Source: Symbiodinium natans (lineage: Eukaryota; Sar; Dinophyceae; Suessiales; Symbiodiniaceae). From it: a stretch of 64,000 bases of DNA. The DNA is taken from the NCBI GenBank assembly GCA_905221605.1, contig CAJNDS010002455.1, forward strand, positions 1 to 64,000, given 5' to 3'. Under the pieces are notes generated by a model. The model was not told where the DNA came from. It saw nothing but the letters and a program-made list of their open reading frames with translations, and made no database searches. Position numbers and translations under genes: made by a program. Numbering within the stretch: position 1 is the stretch's first letter; each line of letters begins with the position of its first letter. Below are positions 49,741 to 58,700 of this stretch, piece by piece.

Positions 49741-52700
49741 GACGGTGTGACTGTGTGTGTGTGTGTGACTCTGTGACTCTGTGTGTGTGTGTGACTGTCT
49801 GTGTGTGTGTGTGTGACTGACTGTGTGTGTGTGACTGACTGTGTGTGTGTGTGACTGACTCTGTGTGTGTGTGTGTGACTGACTGACTGTGTGTGTGTGT
49901 GTGACTGACTGTGTGTGTGACTGACTGTGTGTGTGACTGACTGTGTGACTGTGTGTGTGTGTGTGTGTGACTGTGTGTGTGTGTGTGACTGTGTGTGTGT
50001 GTGTGTGACTGCGTGTGTGACTGCGTGTGTGACTGCGTGTGTGACTGTGTGTGTGTGTGACTGACTGTGTGTGTGTGTGTGACTGACTCTGTGTGTGACT
50101 GACTGTGTGACTGTGTGTGTGTGTGTGACTGTGTGTGTGACTGTGTGGTGACTGTGTGTGTGTGTGACTGTGTGTGTGACTGTGTGTGTGACTGTGCTCA
50201 GAGGTCCTTTAGGTTTGCCATGGCGGCTGATCCAGATTATGGGCCTTTTCTGGCTCCGTACTGCACCCCAGAGAGCCCAATACCCCTCCATCAAGTAAAG
50301 TCTCTTAGCTCCTTCCTGAATGAAGGGGTACTGGGGCTCTCTGAGAACTCCAATAAAAACACACAAAAGGGCTCGCAATTTAGATCAAGCCCCTGACCCC
50401 TAAATGCCAAGAAACCCTAAACCCGAAACCCTACACCCTAAACCCTAAACCCTAAACGCTAAACCCTAAACCCAAAACCCTAACAAGGTACGTGCTTCTG
50501 TCCGGCGTGGCCATCGTGCGGCTGTCCTTCGGCGATGAGGTTGCACAAATTCAGCCAGGCAGACCCCGCAGGGTTGAGGGGCTTCTATGATCCCTGTTCT
50601 CGGTTCACCAACCCCCCCCCCCCCCGCCCTCGCACCTCTAAACCCTAGATACCCCTCCCTTCCCTGAACCCTAAATCCCCCTCCCCTGAACCCTCAGCCT
50701 TAAACCCTAAAAGCCCCTGACAAGCCTCTGGACACCCCAAAGTCTGCAGATTGTTCAAGTTTGGGATTGAGAGTCCAGGCCTAAACCCCAACAAACCCTG
50801 ACCCCTCTTGGCTCCCCCCTAAACCCAGAACCCCTAAAGCCCCAGTCCCTAAAACCCTAAGCCCTAAATCCCTAAACCCCCAAACCCCAAATCCCTAAAA
50901 CCCTCAACCCCAAACCCTAAACCCTAAATCCCTAAAACCCTAAACTCACCAAGAACTCTCTGTTCGCCAGGGATGATGATTGGCGAAGGCGGAGCACTGG
51001 GGATCACGGACAAGCGGTCCACCGAGATCTGCGCCCACAAGGCCGCCAACGGCTGGAGCTTTGGGCCTTTCAAGGTGTTGAAGAGGGGAGGGAGTTTAGG
51101 GTTTAGGGTTTGGGGTTTAGGGTTTAGGGTTCAGGGTTCAGGGTTCAGGGTTTAGGGTTTAGGGCTTTGTAGAGCTTTTAAGCGGCTGAAGGTTTTTCGG
51201 TGAAGGCTTGCGTTTTGGGGGGTTTGAGGGGCTCTGAGGATTTGTGGTTTGCACAGCCCTTGGCCCTAAACCCGACAGCCTAAATCCTAAACTTGCGCAG
51301 GACACCTTCATGCGCTGTATTCGGCTACAAGGCGCGTCGATTCGCAAGGCAGCTGGCCCAGCAGAAAGAACGCCCACCCCCCCCCCCCCCCCCCGTGCCG
51401 TTAGGGTTTATGGTTTAGGGTTTTAGGGTTTAGGGTTTAGGGTTTAGGGTTTAGGGTTTAGGGGTTAGGGGTTAGGGGTTAGGGGTTAGGGGTTAGGGGT
51501 TAGGGTTTAGGGTTTAGGGTTTAGGGTTTAGGGTTTAGGGTTTAGAGTGTTACGGCATTAGGGTTTAGGACTTTCGGGTTTAGGCAACCCAAAAACCACT
51601 CGAGGCAAGCCCCAAAGTCCTGCAAGGCCCCAGACAGGTCTCAGGTCTGCAGGTTACCGCCTAAACCCTAAACCCTAAACCCTAAACCCTAAACCCTAAA
51701 CCCTAAACCCTAAACCCTAAACCCTAAACCCTTAACCCTTAACCCTAAACCCTAAACCCTAAACCCTGAACCCTGAACCCTGAACCCTAAACCATAAGCC
51801 CCGAGAGCCCGCTGAACCCACTACTCAGCCCCCGTAAGCCGCCTCGGAACGCTGCACCCAAACCCCTTTAAGCTCTTCAACCCTCAACAGCTGATACGCT
51901 AAATCTAAGGTCCCTTAGGTCGGCCCTTGCCCAGAATGTAGGAAACCTGAAAGGCTATACAGATTTTTTGAGAGAGAGAGAGAGAGCATATGTCATAGGT
52001 ATCTGAGGACCCAAGGTACGGGTTCATGTTGGAGGCCCATCCGCTACCCCCTAGACCCCTGCTCCCTAAAGCTTGTGAAGCTAAAACCCTCAGAACCTTC
52101 CAACCCTCCACCCTCCACCCTACACCCCTAAACCCGAAACCTCGCGTGGCAGGCGAGTCGAGGGGTGGGGGTGGGTGGGGCACTTTGTCATGACTGAGGG
52201 AGCAGGCCCTTATTGAATATTAGGTTCCCTTATAAGCCCCTTTAAGCCCAAAAACGGCACCCTTTTCCAGGTTACGCTTGGGTGCTAGGGTGTCAGGGTT
52301 TGGGACATTAGGGTGTGTGGACCATAAACCTTTTTGGGTTCATTTGGTCCCCAAGGTAGCCCTTTGTCTTCACGTAGGGCTTCCTCGTTAGTAGGGCTTC
52401 GCCATGAGCGCACATGAGGGGCGAGAAGGCCGGAGAGTGCAGCGAAAAGGGCACAAGTGACTTCTTTAGCGTTTAGGGTTTAGGGTTTAGGGTTCTTATC
52501 GCCCTTCGGAGAGAAGTTCGACAAAGGTTGTTTCAAGTGCTGAGGCGATCGATGCCCACCCAGAGGACTGCGAAGCATTGGAACAGACCTTCAAGAAGCG
52601 TCCCTCGGCGTAGACAAACTCTTTTCCAACCCTAGAACCCTTAAACCCTTAAACCCTTAAGCCCTTGAACCCTTGAAACCCTAAAAGCCTAAAACCTAAA

Positions 52701-55700
52701 AGCCCTAAACCCTAAACGGGCGTACGGACTGGGTTGTCCCTTTCTGCTGAACTTCCTATTTCTTTCTCTGAAAAGGGTCAGTGTTTAGGGCGTAGGTCTT
52801 TGACAGCATTGAGGAAAACCCAAAACACACCACCTCGAACCCCATCAAGAGGGCTGAGTCATTTAGGGCTTAGGCTTAGGGTTCAGGGTTTACGGTATAG
52901 GCTAGAGAGTTTAGGGTTCGGGCTTTAGGCTTCACAGGTGTTGGAGGCTTTTGAAGGTGAAGCACAGACCCTCAAGTAAGACCTCGCCCTGCATCCAGGG
53001 CCGAAACAGAGCTCTATCAACGAGCGAACGGCCACTGAGCCCAGAACCCTTCACTAAGTTCCCCAAACCGTCCCAAGCGCTAAAAGGGGTTCAGGATTCT
53101 AGGACCCCAAGGGCCCTAAACCCTAAATTCTGTTTCGGGTTTAGGGCTAAGGGTCTAGGATTTAGGGTTTAGGGTTCAGGGTTCAGGGTTTAGGGTTCAG
53201 GGTTTAGGGTTTAGGGTTTAGGGTTTAGGGTTTAGGGTTTATCGGGGCTTCCCTGTGAGACTCTACCTGCCCCTTCACGGACGCCCTCCTTGGGGACTAG
53301 ATGAACCCGTTTATGGTCCAGATACCCTAACAGTTGAGGGTTCAGAGGGTGCCTTAAACCCTAAACCCTAAACCCTAAACCCTAAACCCTAAGCCCTAAG
53401 CCCTAAGCCCTAAGCCCTAAACCCTAGTATAGCAGAATCGGGAATGGGAGTCCCTAAGGTTCGAGGACCCTTCGAGCAAGACAGCTTGTAGGGGCTTCAC
53501 GGGTTGAGGGCTAAAGAGGGCTTAGGGCTTAGGGTTTAGGGTTTAGGGCTTAGGGTTTAAGGCACCCTCTGAACCCTCAACTGTTAGGGTATCTGGACCA
53601 TGAAGACCCTAAACCCTCCACGGCCGTAGGTGCTTCGGGCTTAAGGTTCCTCAACCCGAAACCCTGCAGGGTTGTAAGTTGTAAGAGCTTTAGATTCGAT
53701 CACGAAGTCCCATGCGTAGCAGCCCAAAGCATCAAAGCGGAAAGGGGTTTAGAGCTTCTAAGAGTTCAGGGGTTAGGGTTTAGGGTTCTGAGTCTCTTAG
53801 GTTTGCCGGTTTACCCTCACCCTAAACCCTAAACCCTAAACCCTAAACCCTAAACCCTAAACAGGTTTTAGGGCTTTTTAGAAGCTTTTGGGCTGCCGAG
53901 GCTCCCAGCAGAACGCCCAGGCCGAGGGTCGGCGCCGCGAGTGGCTCCAGAGCCAAGTCATACCCATCCTTCGCCGCTTGGGCTTCCATTAAGGGGTTTA
54001 GGGTTTAGGGTTTAGGGCTGTTTGGGGCTGTTTTGGGTTGTTTGGGGTTGTTTATGGCTGTTTGGGGCTGTTTGGGGTTGTTTGGGGCTGTTTGGGGCTG
54101 TTTGGGGTTGTTTGGGGTTGTCTAGGGCTGTTTAGGGTTGTTTAGGGTTGGCTAGGGCTGTTTAGGGCTGTTTGGGGTTTCAGGGTTTCGGGTGTCTGTC
54201 TGCTCCCTTCTCGGCCGACTGTCGAAAGTCGGGAGATGGCGTGTTGGAGCCACAAAAATGCTGGACCCAACGCCCAAAGCCCTATCCCCCTAAGCTCGCC
54301 CCAAACCCTAAACCCGAAACCGCCCTAAACCCCGAAACCCCGGCCCTGAGTCCAACTGCAAAAGACTCGGCTTCCCAACCTCTGACACGAACTTGACAGC
54401 GGGGCCTGAGGGTTTAGGGTTGGGGCCTAAGGGCCGCTGCAATGTTTAGGATGCAGGAAGGCCCCAAAGGATCAGGGAGCTCAGTACCCTCTGATGAAGG
54501 AACAGGCCTTACTTCATATTAGGATCCCTCCTCTAAGTGAAGGTAAAAAACTCTAAAGGGATATTGGGCTCACTGAGGACATAAACCCCTAAACCCTGAA
54601 CCCTAAACCCTTAACCCTGAACCCCTCGAAGGTCATTGCAACCTTTTCATGGGCTTCTCCATGAAGCTGATCTCGAAGACGCATGGCATCTACAGCTTGC
54701 GGTGGCGCTGTATGCGGGTCTTCAATCAGCGCCAACATTAATTGAACCTGCAAATCTAAACCCGGAAGCCCGAAACCCTAAACCCCCTAAACAACCCTGT
54801 AGGTGTCTTACAAACGGATTTGGGGTCTAAGCAGGTAAGGGGGCACTGAAGCACGAAAAAAGCAGGGCCCATGTGTATAGGGTATAGGGTGTAGGGTTTT
54901 GGGTGTTGGGTGGAAGTGAGGCGGAACAATATGGGTCGGAACAACTACTAGTCGTATTCCCTCATAGTCCTTCATATTTTTTGCTAGAATCCCCTAAACC
55001 CGAAGCCCCAAACCCTAAACCCCATTCAAATTCTGAAGGCCCCTACATTACTTTTGCGGCTGGAAGCCGCTTTTGGCCTAGCTCCCCTGCCCCTGAGGAA
55101 TGTTTGTTTGGGGTGTCAGGTTTAGGGTTTAAGGTTTAGGGTTTAGGGTTATGTTTCTATTTGCAACCCAAGGGAATGAAAGTTCCCAAGGCCTGCCAGG
55201 TTTTCCATTCGCCCAGGAGGGTTTGGGGTTTGGGGTTTAGGGTTTAGGGTTTAGGGTTTAGGGTTTAGGGTTTAGGATTTAGGGTACTGCTTTTGGAGGC
55301 TGCGTGATGGTGGATTCCAGCCATTGCCTTAGCGGATTCCCTACACCTTTTGAGCCCAAACCTTCTCATATTTAGGGCTTAGGGTTCAGGGTTTAGGGTT
55401 TGGGGTTCAGGGTCCCTGCAGAACATGTTGCACCCCCTTAGTCCCCATTCTTTGAAGGTTAGGATCCTGTCACAGTTCTGAAAAGGTACTTCTTTCCCCT
55501 AGCTTGCTTGGAACCCTAAACCCTAAACCCTAAGCCCTAGACCCTAAACCCTAAACCCGCAATCCTTTTCAAGCATGCATCCGCGAACCCGCCCGAGGAT
55601 TGCGGAGCCGCTCCTGAAGACGACGCGGCTTCGTCTTCATGACAAGCCCTAATAAACAGGAAACCCGAAACCCTAAACCCTAAACCCTAAACGGCAGGCT

Positions 55701-58700
55701 TCTGAGAGGTCTAGGGTGTGGGGGATTTTTCTGGCTCTGGATGGCAGTTGCCATCGGCAGGTTTCTGATCAAGTCAGCCTCCCGCTCAATGAGTCACAGT
55801 GACAGCAGCAGCGGAGACCCTAACCCCTAAACCCTTAACCCTAAACCCCAAATTATCGAGTCGGCAACAAGAGGCAGCAAGAAGGATGAAGACACCCGAA
55901 GACGTCAACGCAGAATCTGAGGCCTTGCAAAAGCTCAAGCCTCAATCCCGAGAAGCATCCGCAATCATCCACCACAAACGTGTAAGGGTTTAGGGTTTAG
56001 GGTTTGGGGTTTGAGGTTTGGGGTGTGGGGTGTGGGGTGTGGGGTGTGGGGTGTGGGGTGTGGGGTTCAGGGAAGTCCACTGAGACCCTGCAGCAGCCAG
56101 TACCACTAAAAGGCTAAGCGCTAAACTGGTTGCGCAGAGCCCCCAAACTCCCACAACTCTAAAGCACAAGGCCTTAAGCCTCAGAACCCCCCTCAAATCC
56201 TCAAGTCTCAAAAACAGCTTACGGAGAATGAGAGCTACGAAAACCGAGGACATAGCAGCAGCCTGCTTCATAATCAGGAAGTGATACAAAAGCAATCATG
56301 GCGTTGGCTATTCTGCTATGTTATGCTATGCCATCTTCTGAATGTGTGCACATGTTTGTTATAGGTTTATGCACTTGGGGGTTTACGAAGAAAAAGGGAC
56401 CCCTAATATAGAACCCCAAAAAGGAGGATTCCCTTATACAACTTATACACGTAGTAAAGACCCGGAATCCCCCATTGAAAGCCCCTACGAAAAAGCAAAA
56501 AATCGCCGTAGCTCAGTTGCACCCTTTAGTCTTGTGTTTTTGGATCAAGGTTCCCTTATCTTTGTCACAGTGGGGGGTAACATTTTACATGTTTAAGTTA
56601 AACTCAAGAAGGAATAGAAACTTAGATTTTGGATACTATCCCAACCATGAACGAGTTCTAACGTAATCAGCCAAAAAAGGGTACTGTTATTATAATATGG
56701 TTACTGGGCTACTATGGATTCACCCTAAACCCTAAACCCTAAACCCTAAACCCTAAACCGAAGCACCCTTGAGCCAAGGATCCTGGAGGGCAAGGACCTG
56801 TGCACCGTTGGGGAGAGCTCCGACTCCATGATTCTCCGGCTGCACGCAGTGTAGGGTTTAGGGTTTAGGGTTTGGGGTTTAGGGTTTAGGGTTCTAGGGT
56901 TCTAGGGTTCTAGGGTTCTAGGGTTCTAGGGTTCTAGGGTTCTAGGGTTCTAGGGGTCTAGGGGTCTAGGGGTCTAGGGGTTCTAGGGCTTTAGGGTTCA
57001 TAGCGTTTAGGGTTCATAGGGTTCAGGCTTCAGGCTTTAGGCTTTAGGCTTCAGGCTTTATGCTTTAGGGTTTAGGGTTTAGGGTTCCAGACGTGATGGC
57101 GGCTTGGAGGACCGGCCTACATAACGAGGGCCTGTTTAGGTTTGGGGTTTACGGTTTAGGGTTTAGGGTTTAGGGGTGCGTTGGTGAAGAACAGTTTCCG
57201 AAGTATGTGAAGTCTCACCAGCCATGTCAGGGATGTCGAATGTGAAGGTTTCAGCTTCAAGGGTTTAGGGTTTAGGGTTTAGGGTTTAGGGTTTAGGGTT
57301 GTTGTTTGTTTAGGGCGTTTATTGCCACTCATACCGATGAGGAAAGAAGGCTTGGGGATGGGGCAGCTTTCGCCGTAAAAACCCTGGGTGTAGGGTTTAG
57401 GGTTTAGGGTTTAGGGTTTAGGGTTTAGGGTTTAGGGTTTAGGGTTTAGGGTTTAGGGTTTAGACCCGAAGCCCTAAACGAAACTCCACGCACCCAAGTT
57501 TTCCACTGAAGGATTATGGTGGTCGATGGCGAGGTGGAGATCAAGTCCAAGGACGGCAAAGTCGCTGCTGGTACGCATCTGTGGCTTTTGGCTTGATAAG
57601 GGGTTTAGGGGTTTAGCCTGTGCTGCTCCCGATGAGTTTCTGGGAGTTTGCGGGCGGGAAAGCGGAAACATTGAGGCGGCCGCTTCGTCTTTGGGGGGGT
57701 GGGGGTTAGGGTGCCCCTGGAGGTGCCTTCTAATGACGGGTTTTAGGGTTTAGGGTTTAGGGTTGGGGGTTTGGGGTTTGCGGTTTAGGGTTTGGGGTTT
57801 GGGGTTTGGGGTTCTTGTAGGTGCCTTCTAATGACGGGATCCGTTGTGTAAGGAAGCCCTTTGGCACATGGGGATGTGAATGGAATTGGCCTCTTGGATC
57901 AAGGCCCAGGGATTTAGTGGTATCAGTTTCCCTTGCTTTGGCGGTGAGGTTGCTGTGAAGATCTCCGTTAAGCAAGAAAGGGTTCGTTTGAACGGCTGCC
58001 GAGGCATAAGTAAGGCTTAGAGCTTACTGGAAAGTATCGTGTTACCTTTAGGTAGGTTGTCAGATGGACAAAATTGTATTCTGTCCTCGATGAAGGTACA
58101 TTTTCGACCCTGCTTGTGATTACCCATGAGCCTTCACGTCGACACTGAAAGAGTTTAATTTGTTCCAACGACCCAACCGCAACCTCGGATCTCACCAAAA
58201 AGCCGCCCAAAGCCCTAAAGCCCCTAGCTCCTCCTGGCTTGAATGCTACGAACAGGGGTTGCCTTAAAACCCTCCACCGAAACCCTGATCGCTCTCAGTT
58301 TAGTGCTCCGCGATCTGGGAGTTTAGTTTATTTTGTTTATGAGGGCGGGTTGGGGGTCGCAGGACTCGCGATATCATTGTTGCTGGATTCGGGGGTCGAG
58401 GGTTCGAGGGTTAGGAATTGGGATGTGGTTGGGGTGTAGGATGTTTTGAACACAAAGCAAGGCTCTACGCGCCCTACTACCGCCATACTGCACCCTCTCA
58501 CTAAACACCATTGAAACAAGCAGCACAAGACCCTTTGGTGATGAATTTGGACACCACAACAAGCCCACAAACAAATCCGAAGTCCTAAGTAGGCCCCTAA
58601 CTCTAAACCCTAAACCCACGCCCTAAACCCTAAACCCAAAAGCCCTGAACACGCCACGGCGAGGTTGCCACGGCAGGAAGAGGTATGGCCTGTCCCTCAG

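Noticed and set aside
49602-50378. 258-codon frame on the - strand
   Set aside because: Pure His/Thr/Ser repeat from the TGTGACTG satellite; the non-repeat tail has no recognisable domain.
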